Shown here one piece after another: positions 1 to 7,064 of a stretch of 22,025 nucleotides of DNA. The stretch lies in the NCBI GenBank assembly GCA_015711895.1, contig JACVJH010000237.1, forward strand, positions 1-22,025, read 5' to 3'. The position numbers were made by a program, and so were the translations under genes. This DNA comes from Candidatus Solincola tengchongensis (GTDB lineage Bacteria; Actinomycetota; Geothermincolia; Geothermincolales; RBG-13-55-18). The notes under the pieces are model-generated. The model made no database searches, had not been told where the DNA came from, and saw nothing but the letters and a program-made list of their open reading frames with translations. Position 1 is the first letter of the stretch; each line of letters opens with the position of its first letter.

Positions 1-468
1 CGCCGTCCCCTCGCGCAGGAACTCCGGGTTGGAGACCACATCGAACTCCTCCCCTCCCGCCCGCTCCCGGATTATCCTCTCCACCAGGCGGGTGGAGCCC
101 ACGGGCATGGTGCTCTTGTTGACGATGACCTTGTAACCGGTGACCGCGGGGGCGATCTCCTCCGCCGCTTGCGTGACGTAGGTCATGTCCGCGCTCCCGT
201 CCTCGCTCTGGGGAGTGCCCACGGTGATGAAGACGATCTCCGCCTCGCGTACCGCCTCCTGGACGTCGGTGGTGAAGGAGAGGTTGCGGTCCAGGTGGCG
301 TTGCAGGAGCTCGGGGAGTCCCACCTCGTATATGGTGGGCTCGCCGCGGCTCAAAAGCTCCACCTTCTCTGCGTCCCTGTCCACGCCGGCGACCACGTGG
401 CCCAGGTCCGCGAGGCAGGCCCCGGTGACCAGACCCACGTATCCCATGCCGATGACCGCGATCCTCAT
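1..468 (-). CDS. ugd: UDP-glucose 6-dehydrogenase, N-terminal part (cut by window edge)
   Basis: This minus-strand frame stays open from the ATG at 468 to the window edge and gives 156 residues of a protein normally around 430-450 long. It should oxidise UDP-glucose to UDP-glucuronate with two NAD+, supplying uronic acid for surface glycans. Visible are the Rossmann motif GMGYVGLVTG (residues 7-16), an acidic residue after the second strand (D30), VGTPQ (83-87), KSTMPVGS (118-125) and SNPEFLREG (146-154), whose Glu is the conserved active-site acid. The wording GYVGLVTGACLA is typical of the UDP-glucose (TuaD/Ugd) branch rather than the UDP-GlcNAc/ManNAc (WecC/WbpA) branch. A GGAGGT sequence lies about 10 bases before the ATG. 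The catalytic Cys and the C-terminal domain are outside the window. Confidence 0.93.
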   Translation of the reverse strand, partial: MRIAVIGMGYVGLVTGACLADLGHVVAGVDRDAEKVELLSRGEPTIYEVGLPELLQRHLDRNLSFTTDVQEAVREAEIVFITVGTPQSEDGSADMTYVTQAAEEIAPAVTGYKVIVNKSTMPVGSTRLVERIIRERAGGEEFDVVSNPEFLREGTA

Positions 469-1701
469 GTGAACCCGACCTCCGTGAAGACGTCGCGCCT
501 TCCCCTCTCCGCCGCCTGGTTGAGCCTACGCTGCGGTCGAGGATATTCTACGACATGGCGGCCTTCCTGAACACGCGAGCGGAATCCGCCCCTTTCGTCC
601 TGCAGACCGTTTCGTTTCCTGGCGAGATGACGGTGTTGGCTCTTGACTTGGCTACGAACCCTGGAAGGCCCTCTCCACCCCTACTGCATCCATATCGGCC
701 TTTTCTTCCCTTCCATTCCTCGTCCGGCGGACCATGGTAGGGCCATCCATCTTCAGGCCCGCGAAGTCCCACCGGAAAGCCCAGGCGTCACCATCCTCAG
801 GGGCCGGAACCGGGGGCCGGATACAATGCCCGGGGCAGCCGGTCCTCGAAGGGGTTTGCGGTCCTCTCCGGCGGGCGGAAACCCCGTTTTTCCTGAAGTG
901 CCCCCGCGGCCCGCGGCCGTGTGGAGAAGGAGCACTGTTACTGAGGCCTAGAGTTTACGCCACGAATGCCTGTCCATGCGCCCCGATCTTCGAGGGCTCA
1001 TTACCGGGCAAGCCCCCGTCTCTCATGAGGAAGAGCGGATCCCGGCGGTCAAGGTCGGGACGGTCCGGAGATCGGCTGAGCGACGTTTCCGTCCGTCTAC
1101 GGGTACGACAGAGGCCTTATGGAGACAAGACGGATCTCGCACCCTTTTTTTCGGCAGGCGCACCGGGGTTTGGAAATGGTCGAGGACCGCTCATCATCCT
1201 GACGCAGTACGGGCAGTTTCGAGGACACAAGATGAACGGCCTCTCTTGCCGGAAGAGATCGTGTCCTGTCCCAGTCGCCGGGGCGAAGGGTGCCGGGGGC
1301 GGGGAGGGACGGGTTTTCGAGGGTTTCAGGATGGCGGAAAATGGACTCATGGCCCTCTTCCTTCCGGTTGGCGGGACGACGAGCGGGAATGGCGAGGAAA
1401 ACCCTCTCCCTGGGGCGGGGCCCTCGAGGCATGAAGCGAAGGTCGATTTGCTTGGACCAGGGAACATCAAGGAATGGAGGCTTTCAAGCGGCCCGCTCCT
1501 CGGGATCCCGGGAGGGTGGGGATGTTCCCCCTCGGCACGATCCGTGAAGGCGTGGTGCGCGGGTGGGGAAGGAGAGGAGGCGTCGGTGGCGTAGACTTGG
1601 GTGGGGCGGTCGCCCGGGTTGCGGTCTCGTCCCCCGGCAGGGCCCCCGGTGAGGGAGGTTCGATCCGTGGCGCGCGAGGTGAAGGAAAGGACAGCCCGGA
1701 T
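469..1701. other. 1.2-kb stretch without a convincing gene
   Basis: This is the longest gene-free stretch, lying between the divergent dehydrogenase and lipoprotein genes. It is G-rich on the plus strand and open in several frames. The translations are Gly, Arg, Ser, Pro and Cys-rich with no hydrophobic core or recognisable motif, and no frame stays plausible through the whole stretch. The longest plus-strand frame (734-1594) looks like a chance ORF. It may be a decayed gene or a long regulatory region; I see nothing in it that can be named. Confidence 0.6.
545..573 (-). promoter_or_regulatory. Weak candidate promoter for the UDP-glucose dehydrogenase gene
   Basis: Read on the minus strand, TAGAAT (plus-strand 545-550) matches the -10 consensus at five of six bases. 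It lies about 77 bases upstream of the dehydrogenase ATG. The hexamer 17 bases further upstream, TGTTCA (568-573), matches the -35 only poorly. Support is limited to the -10 element and its position. Confidence 0.25.
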
Positions 1702-2589
1702 ATGAGGGCTTACCGCGTTTCCCGGCAGGGAAAGCCGGCGCTCGTAAGGCAGGGGCAGGCGGGGTGGGGCAGGCGCGGCCTGCTCCTGCCGGCGTCGCTG
1801 GCCACGATCACCCTCCTCTCGCTCCTGTGGCTCGGGGGGTGCCGGGGGAACAGGACCCCGGCGGAGTGGCTCCAGGAATGCAGCCGCGCGGCTGAGGAGT
1901 ACGCGGGCAAGGGCGGATACCTCCGCTTCCGACAGGAGTCGGATTACGTGCTGGAGACCGCAAAGGGGACGTTGAGCTACACCCTGCAGGTGGATGGAGA
2001 GATGATCTTCCCGGACAGGGAGAGATACGAGTTGCGCGAGGAGGTGAAGAGCGACATAAGAGGGGAAGAGGGCAGGTCAAACGCTTTTTCCTACCTCACC
2101 CTGGATGGGGGCAAGACCGCCTACGTGCGCGGGGAGAGGCTAATGGAGCAGCTGGGGGTGGAGGGGTGGGTGCATTACACGCCGCCGGAGGGGCAAAACC
2201 GCTATTTCGACTACACGAAGCTGGTGAGCAAGGCGACCGCATCGGCCAAAGAGCCGCAGTGGCTGGGCTTCGAGGAAGTGGCGGGGGTGCGGTGCGCCCA
2301 TCTCGCCTACGACCTCGAGGGACTCGAGTTCCTCGGGCTGGAGTCGCGGGACGGCTCCTCCCTTCTTGAGGGGTACGGGACCTTGAACTCGGAATTGCCG
2401 GGTATCGTGCTGCGGGTCGAGCTGTGGGTCGGGGAGGAGGACCTGCTCCCCGTGCAAATGCGCCTGAGCACCCGGTACAGCGAGGAGGGTGCGGGGATGA
2501 CCTATGGACTGCGGGTGGTCTTCGAGGGTTACGGAGAACGCCCGCCTTTCCCCATCGAGAGGCCGGCGGCCTGGGTTGAGGCGCAATGA
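1702..2589 (+). CDS. Secreted lipoprotein of unknown function (possibly LppX/LprG/LolA-like)
   Basis: This encodes a 295-residue protein. An Arg-rich N-terminus and a hydrophobic stretch (residues 27-46) lead to the lipobox LGGC with Cys47, so it should be lipid-anchored on the outer face of the membrane. The mature part consists of alternating polar and hydrophobic segments and ends with repeated strand-like pieces (MTYGLRVVFEGYG). This is reminiscent of LolA-fold or LppX/LprG-type lipoproteins, but that is inferred from texture and not from a diagnostic motif. The frame is open upstream to 1474, but those 76 residues are Gly/Arg-rich and would bury the signal peptide, so the ATG at 1702 is preferred. 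A purine-rich AAGGAAAGG lies about 12 bases before it. It stands apart from the glycan genes, with its own upstream gap and a promoter-containing gap behind it. Confidence 0.72.
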   Translation: MRAYRVSRQGKPALVRQGQAGWGRRGLLLPASLATITLLSLLWLGGCRGNRTPAEWLQECSRAAEEYAGKGGYLRFRQESDYVLETAKGTLSYTLQVDGEMIFPDRERYELREEVKSDIRGEEGRSNAFSYLTLDGGKTAYVRGERLMEQLGVEGWVHYTPPEGQNRYFDYTKLVSKATASAKEPQWLGFEEVAGVRCAHLAYDLEGLEFLGLESRDGSSLLEGYGTLNSELPGIVLRVELWVGEEDLLPVQMRLSTRYSEEGAGMTYGLRVVFEGYGERPPFPIERPAAWVEAQ

Positions 2590-2651
2590 TTCATCAGGTT
2601 GAGTGGACCGGATCCTTTCACGGTGCGGGAAAAAGAGGCGTCGCTTGAGGC

Positions 2652-2660
2652 TGTTATAAT
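2652..2660 (+). promoter_or_regulatory. Extended -10 promoter upstream of the SMR-like gene
   Basis: TGTTATAAT contains a perfect TATAAT (2655-2660) preceded by TGn, the extended -10 form that can work without a good -35. The hexamer 17 bases upstream (AAAGAG) is a poor -35. It would start transcription near 2667, leaving a leader of about 90 bases before the ATG at 2756. It probably drives the membrane protein gene and the GT4 gene behind it. Confidence 0.5.
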
Positions 2661-2755
2661 ACCTTTGCGTCACTGGGGACGGGAGAGGCGCCACAAAAAG
2701 CGTCTTGCATGGACCGCGGTCGATTGTGCACGGTGTGATTGAACGAGGAGGAGTG

Positions 2756-3175
2756 ATGGAAGCGGCCGTTAAACCCATTTCTTACCTCATCATCCTGATC
2801 AGCGTGGCCCTGGCCATAAGCGGCCAGATATGCCTGCGGCGAGGGATGACCGAGGTGAAGGAGCGCACGGGGATGAACGCGGGGGAGCTGATGCGCAAGC
2901 CGGCGACCTTCATCAAGGAGATAGCCAGCACCTGGATGGTCATCCTGGGGCTGGTCCTCTTCGTGGCCTCGGCTCTCTTCTGGCTCATAGTGCTCACCGA
3001 CGTCCCGCTGGGGGTGGCCTATCCCTTCGTCAGCCTAACCTATATCGTGGTCATGCTCTACGACCGTTTCTTCGAGAGCCGGGAGATAATAGGGTTGAAC
3101 TGGCTGGGGGTGGCGGCCATCGTTCTGGGCATCATCCTCATCAACTGGGGGCAGTGGAGCCAGACCTCGCCCTGA
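2756..3175 (+). CDS. Four-helix SMR/ArnE-F-like membrane transporter or lipid-linked sugar flippase subunit
   Basis: This is a 139-residue integral membrane protein with four hydrophobic helices (about 9-29, 59-80, 84-103 and 111-131), the size and layout of the small multidrug resistance / drug-metabolite transporter superfamily. The first helix reads ISGQICLRRG where proton-coupled SMR drug pumps carry the essential membrane Glu. A Gln at this place is seen in the ArnE/ArnF-type proteins that flip undecaprenyl-phosphate sugars. The third and fourth helices keep the GVAYPFVSLTYI and LGIILINWG patterns of that group. Its position directly before glycosyltransferase genes makes a role in lipid-linked sugar movement more likely than drug export; this is inference. 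The start is set by GAGGAGG a few bases before ATG 2756. The frame opens earlier, at 2705, without such a site. Confidence 0.8.
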   Translation: MEAAVKPISYLIILISVALAISGQICLRRGMTEVKERTGMNAGELMRKPATFIKEIASTWMVILGLVLFVASALFWLIVLTDVPLGVAYPFVSLTYIVVMLYDRFFESREIIGLNWLGVAAIVLGIILINWGQWSQTSP

Positions 3176-3206
3176 CGGCGGTTTCCGGGAGAAGGCGGGT
3201 GGCGGG

Positions 3207-4367
3207 ATGAGGGTCGTCTTCGATGGGACCCCCTTTCTTCTGGAGCAGCCGGGGATAGGGCATTACACCGAGAACCTGCTCGCCCACCTACTGAAGCTCG
3301 ACCCCCAACTGGAGGCGGGGCTCTTCGCCATCTCCCTGCGCGCCGGCCACCGCCTCCGCAGGCTGGCTCCCGAGCTGCCGGGGGTGGAGGCGCGCGGTTT
3401 CAACCTCCCCGCCAACTTCCTCTATTACCGCCTGTGGAAACGCACCGGCGCCCTTCCGGCCGAGAGACTCCTCGGCGATTTCGACATCTTCCACGCCACC
3501 AATTACCAGGCTCCCGCGCTGAGAAAGGCGAGGCTGGTCTCCACGGTGCACGACATCAACTTCGTGCGCTTCCCGGAGATGCAGAGCAAGGGCATCCGGC
3601 GTTTCATAAGCTCCCTTCCTCGCCTGCTGGAGAGGTCCAGGGTGGTGCTCACCGACTCGCGCTTCACCGCCCGCGAGCTCGCCGAGGTCTACGGGCTGCC
3701 CGAGGAGAGGATGGAGGTGGTCTATCCCGGGCTCGACCCCGTCTTCCGCCGTACGCCCGGCCCGGAGGAGATGGAGCTGGCCCTGCGGGCCTACTGCCTG
3801 AAACGGCCTTACCTGGCCTACATAGGGAACCTGCACCCCCGCAAGAACCTGGCCACCCTGGTGGAGGCCTTTGTGCTCCTGCGGAGGAGGGGGTTCGAGC
3901 ACCGGCTGGCGGTCATCGGGGGCGGAGGGCTGGGAAGGCTGAACAACGCCGAATACCGCAAGCTCATGCGCCGGGTCACGGACCTGGGCATGGAGGAGGA
4001 GATCGTCTTCACGGGTTACGTGCCCGACGAACGCCTCAAGTCCCTGCTCGTGCAGGCCGACCTTCTGGTATTTCCTTCCATATACGAGGGTTTCGGGCTA
4101 CCGCCGCTCGAGGCCATGGCCTGCGGGATTCCGGTGGTCACCTCCAATCGTGCTTCCCTACCGGAGGTGGTGGGGGATGCCGCCCTGCTGGTGGAGGACC
4201 CTTTGGACCCGGTGGAGATCGCGGACCGGGTGGAGGCCGTGTTGCGAGACCCCTCCCTCCGTGCCCGGCTGGTGGAGAGGGGGCGCGAACGGGCGAACCT
4301 CTTCACCTGGGAGGAGGCGGCCCGCAAGGTACGCGGGGTGTACGACCGCGTCCTGGAGGGCGGATAA
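3207..4367 (+). CDS. Glycosyltransferase family 4 (GT-B fold)
   Basis: This is a 386-residue cytoplasmic transferase expected to move a sugar from a nucleotide donor to a growing lipid-linked glycan with retention. The N-terminal half has the G-x-G loop (PGIGHYTENL, 15-24) and an HDINFVRFPE segment (115-124). The C-terminal donor domain has IGNLHPRKNL (206-215), the strand LAVIGGGGLG (234-243), and the E-x7-E signature EGFGLPPLE (294-302) followed by AMACGIPVV. Asn, Ser and Glu after it (NRASLPE) bind the donor phosphate in this family. The overall sequence is like mannosyl/rhamnosyl GT4 enzymes of surface polysaccharide loci, but the donor cannot be read from sequence. It starts 31 bases after the SMR-like gene, with GGCGGG before the ATG, so the two are probably co-transcribed. 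Confidence 0.92.
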   Translation: MRVVFDGTPFLLEQPGIGHYTENLLAHLLKLDPQLEAGLFAISLRAGHRLRRLAPELPGVEARGFNLPANFLYYRLWKRTGALPAERLLGDFDIFHATNYQAPALRKARLVSTVHDINFVRFPEMQSKGIRRFISSLPRLLERSRVVLTDSRFTARELAEVYGLPEERMEVVYPGLDPVFRRTPGPEEMELALRAYCLKRPYLAYIGNLHPRKNLATLVEAFVLLRRRGFEHRLAVIGGGGLGRLNNAEYRKLMRRVTDLGMEEEIVFTGYVPDERLKSLLVQADLLVFPSIYEGFGLPPLEAMACGIPVVTSNRASLPEVVGDAALLVEDPLDPVEIADRVEAVLRDPSLRARLVERGRERANLFTWEEAARKVRGVYDRVLEGG

Positions 4368-4464
4368 GTCGAGCGCGCCTTCCCCTCTACGGAGACGGTC
4401 ATGGGCGGCTTGACGGGTCCCTTCCCCGCGCGAAAGCCTGGACGGCGGTTTTTAAAGGGGCTTA

Positions 4465-4479
4465 CGGGTTGAGAACCCG
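4465..4479. repeat. Small perfect hairpin between two glycosyltransferase genes
   Basis: CGGGTT and AACCCG form a perfect 6-bp inverted repeat around a GAG loop, about 50 bases before the next GTG start. No T-run follows, so an intrinsic terminator is unlikely. It may be an mRNA hairpin in the leader of the GT2 gene or may have no role. Confidence 0.3.
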
Positions 4480-4527
4480 AAAGAGCGGCCCTCCACCCGC
4501 CAAGAAGCGAGACATCGTAGGTGTGAA

Positions 4528-5634
4528 GTGAAGAAACATACGGATAGGGATATGAGCGCGAGATCCGGAAGCTCCAACCCGAACAGGATTGAAACCGCGG
4601 AGGGGGGCGGAAGGCCCAGCTCCACGAACCCCACGCCTTCCCCCGGCGGTCGGAGCAAGGGCGGTTCGGGGAAAAGACCTGGGGTTACCCTGACGGCCAC
4701 GGTCCTCAACGAGGCGGGGACGGTCGTCGAGTGGTGGCGGAGCATCCTCTCCCAGACCCGCCTTCCCGACGAGGTGGTGGTGGTGGACGGCGGGTCCCGT
4801 GACGGGACGGTGGAGAGGCTGCGGGAGCTCGCCCTGGAGGCCCCCTTCCCGGTGCGGGTGGATATCCTTCCCGGGAGCAATATAGCAAGGGGGAGGAACC
4901 GGGCCGTTTCCCTTGCCAGCCACGATGTCATCGCCGTGACCGACGCGGGCTGCGTCCTGGACCCGGGATGGCTGGAGAACCTCACCGCTCCCCTTGACGA
5001 GGATCCCGGGCTGGACCTTGTGGCCGGGTTTTACCAGCCCCTTGCCCGGAGCTGGTTCGAGGCCCTGTGCGCCTCCGTGACCCTTCCCCTGCCCCAGGAG
5101 GTCAGGGGCGAGCGCTTCATGCCTTCCTCGCGTTCCCTGGCTTTCCGCAGGGAGGTATGGGAACGGGTGGGTGGCTACCCGGAATGGCTGGACATAGGTG
5201 AGGACATGTACTTCAACCACCGCTGGAGGGAGCTGGGGATAAGGCATGCCTTCCGGCCGGAGGCGGTGGTCTACTGGCGAATGCGCCCCGATCTGCCCTC
5301 CTTCCTGCGACAGTACTTTCGCTACGCGCGGGGGGACGGGGAGTCCGGCATGTACCCTCACCGCCACCTCCTCCGTTTCGCCGTCTACGGGGGGCTGACC
5401 TGGGCTGCGGTCTCCCGGGCTGGAAGGCGCTTCCTCCCCCTCGCCCTGCTGCCGGCGTGCCTCTACGCGGGCAGGCGGTGGAGGCGCATCCCGGCTTTCC
5501 TCCGTGACAGGTCCCCTGCGGAGAAGGCGGCCGCCGCGGCGGCGGTCCCTCTCCTTCTTGCCGGTGTGGACGCAGCCAAGATGGCCGGATACCTGCACGG
5601 CCTGTGGAGAAGGCGGTCCGGAGGTCGGGTCTAG
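4528..5634 (+). CDS. Glycosyltransferase family 2 with polar N-terminal extension
   Basis: This is a 368-residue inverting GT-A transferase. After about 50 polar, Gly/Ser/Pro-rich residues the domain begins with VTLTATVLNEAGTV (53-66). It continues with the donor motif VVVVDGGSRDGT (83-94), GSNIARGRNRAV (116-127), the metal-binding DAG (139-141) and GEDMYFNHRW (224-233), which contains the ED pair of the catalytic region. The C-terminal 80 residues are hydrophobic and basic (303-315 and 333-355) and may touch the membrane. The start used is GTG 4528, with AGGTG just upstream. ATG 4552 inside the extension is the alternative, and no ATG, GTG or TTG start lies right at the domain border. The N-terminal extension is unusual for the family and is probably disordered. 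Donor and acceptor are unknown. Confidence 0.88.
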   Translation: MKKHTDRDMSARSGSSNPNRIETAEGGGRPSSTNPTPSPGGRSKGGSGKRPGVTLTATVLNEAGTVVEWWRSILSQTRLPDEVVVVDGGSRDGTVERLRELALEAPFPVRVDILPGSNIARGRNRAVSLASHDVIAVTDAGCVLDPGWLENLTAPLDEDPGLDLVAGFYQPLARSWFEALCASVTLPLPQEVRGERFMPSSRSLAFRREVWERVGGYPEWLDIGEDMYFNHRWRELGIRHAFRPEAVVYWRMRPDLPSFLRQYFRYARGDGESGMYPHRHLLRFAVYGGLTWAAVSRAGRRFLPLALLPACLYAGRRWRRIPAFLRDRSPAEKAAAAAAVPLLLAGVDAAKMAGYLHGLWRRRSGGRV

Positions 5635-5721
5635 CCCCACGTTCACCTTCACCCGGCGGCTGCGAGGAGAATAAGAGCGGCGGGAACGGGTAAGGAGGCT
5701 TTTGGGATAACGCTGTATCAT

Positions 5722-5800
5722 GAAGATGCCTCGATATGGTGTGAGTTGATTGAAAGATGCGAAGATGCCCCGATACGGCGTGAGGTGGTCCGAGGGATGC
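5722..5800. repeat. Imperfect tandem duplication of about 39-40 bp
   Basis: Two adjacent copies (5722-5760 and 5761-5800) begin GAAGATGCC and end GATGC. They share CGATA, a GG.GTGAG core and the flanking words. Most differences are C/T or A/G transitions, and one base is inserted near the end of copy 2. A truncated third start, GAAACG, follows. The unit lies in the gap between the two GT2 genes, about 60-140 bases before the start of the second. Confidence 0.8.
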
Positions 5801-5862
5801 GAAACGTGAACCCCGCCGCGCGCCCGGCGGGATGATGCTTGAGGAACCGAGGTGAGCGCGGC

Positions 5863-6747
5863 TTGCGGAAGTTGTCGGAAGCTCAGGTTTCACCGATAGT
5901 GGTCAACTACAACACCCGGGAAGACCTGCGACGGTGCCTCCGAACCATGGAGGAGTGGTTGGGGAGACTCCCAGCGGTGGTGGTGGACAACGGTTCCACG
6001 GACGGCAGCCAGGCCATGGTGCGGGAGGAATTCCCCTGGGTACGCCTGGTGGAAAACCCGGGGAACCCGGGTTACGCCTCGGCCTGCAACGCGGGCATGA
6101 GGGCCACCGACCGCCCCTACGTCCTCATCCTGAACAGCGATGTGGAGTTCGTGGAGGGAGGATTGGAGGTCCTCCTGGATTACATGGAGGAAAACCCCCG
6201 GATAGGGGTCCTGGGACCCCGGGTGCTGAACACCGACGGCACGCGGCAGATGTCCTGCCGGCGTTTCCCCTCCATGCTGGAGAACGTGGTGCACGGCTTC
6301 CTGGGCGAGGTGTGGCCGGAGCACCCCTTTACCAGGTCCTACCAGATGAAGGACCTGGAGGACGACGGGCCGCGCGAGGTGGACTGGGTCTCCGGAGCGG
6401 CCATGCTCCTGCGCCGGGAGGCCGCGGAGCGGGTGGGCGGGTTCGACGAGGCCTACTTCATGTACGTCGAGGACGTGGACCTCTGCTGGCGCCTCCGCGC
6501 CGCGGGCTACGAGGTGGTGTATCACCCGGGGTTCTCCCTGGTCCACCACATAGGGAGGGCCAGCTCCCAGCAGTCCACGCGCATGCTCTACGAACACCAC
6601 CGCAGCATGTACATATTCTTCCGCCGCCGCTATACCGGATGGCGGGGGAGGTTGCTGGTTCCCGTCATCCTGGCGGGGCTGGGATCACGCTTCACTTTGA
6701 CCTGGCTGCTGCGGAAGATCAGGCCCCGGGCCTCTGAGGCCATATGA
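5863..6747 (+). CDS. Glycosyltransferase family 2 (rhamnosyltransferase-like)
   Basis: This is a 294-residue GT-A transferase. It starts its domain with VSPIVVNYNTREDL (9-22), followed by VVVDNGSTDGS (39-49), NPGNPGYASACNAGM (65-79), the metal-binding LNSDVEF (90-96), VSGAAMLLRRE (176-186), and GFDEAYFMYVEDVDLCWR (193-210), which holds the conserved ED pair and the W-R of the acceptor site. This pattern is that of WbbL/RfbN-type rhamnosyl- and related transferases that extend undecaprenyl-linked glycans. The sugar itself is not decidable. TTG 5863 is chosen because AGGTGAG lies 6 bases upstream and the domain then begins near residue 9. An in-frame TTG at 5839 would add eight residues and lacks a comparable site. 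A short hydrophobic C-terminal stretch (264-283) may associate with the membrane. Confidence 0.9.
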   Translation: MRKLSEAQVSPIVVNYNTREDLRRCLRTMEEWLGRLPAVVVDNGSTDGSQAMVREEFPWVRLVENPGNPGYASACNAGMRATDRPYVLILNSDVEFVEGGLEVLLDYMEENPRIGVLGPRVLNTDGTRQMSCRRFPSMLENVVHGFLGEVWPEHPFTRSYQMKDLEDDGPREVDWVSGAAMLLRREAAERVGGFDEAYFMYVEDVDLCWRLRAAGYEVVYHPGFSLVHHIGRASSQQSTRMLYEHHRSMYIFFRRRYTGWRGRLLVPVILAGLGSRFTLTWLLRKIRPRASEAI

Positions 6748-7064
6748 GGCCCGCATGTCCAGGAGGGCACAAACGGAAAGGCTCGGATGTTTTCGCGAGC
6801 TCTGGAGAGGTCCATGAGGGGTCAGGGAGGTCGACCAGCGCTCGCCGGTCGGTCCCCTGAACGATGAATCCCCGGGGGGATCAGCGGAGGTCGGAGGCGA
6901 CGTGATGTGCCGAACAAGGTAGGCGGGCTAAGGCGAAAAGCCGGTGCCGGTCCTGGTCCGATCTTCTCGGCCCCCACTGAGGGCCAGTGGGGCCTTCCCT
7001 CCCGGGAGAACTCCAGAAACGCTCGGGTCATGGCTATGGATCGGGTACGGAAGTGGAGTAGCCC
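6748..7064 (+). other. 317-base leader region with hairpins before the GT-C gene
   Basis: No coding frame here looks real. The plus strand contains GGC-GAAAA-GCC (near 6932-6944) and a strong hairpin at 6969-6994, followed by a GC-rich CTCCCGGGAG palindrome (6999-7008). The concentration of hairpins upstream of a large gene with a TTG start could mean a structured 5' leader, but no known riboswitch core was recognised. Confidence 0.35.
6969..6994 (+). repeat. Strong GC-rich inverted repeat (hairpin)
   Basis: GGCCCCCACT pairs with AGTGGGGCC across a 7-base loop, giving nine pairs with a single bulged C. It is not followed by a T-run, so it does not look like a simple intrinsic terminator. It lies about 70 bases before the TTG start of the GT-C gene. 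Confidence 0.55.

Noticed and set aside
734..1594. Plus-strand 286-codon frame in the left gene-free stretch
   Set aside because: The translation is rich in Gly, Arg, Ser, Pro and Cys with no domain, motif or regular hydrophobic pattern, and its ATG lacks a good ribosome binding site. High GC alone explains the open frame.
1474..1701. 76-codon upstream extension of the lipoprotein frame
   Set aside because: It would place the signal peptide and lipobox well inside the protein and consists of Gly/Arg-rich filler.
4462..5721. Minus-strand 419-codon frame opposite the first GT2 gene
   Set aside because: It is fully antisense to a clear GT2 gene with catalytic motifs, is Pro/Arg/His-rich, and has no recognisable features.
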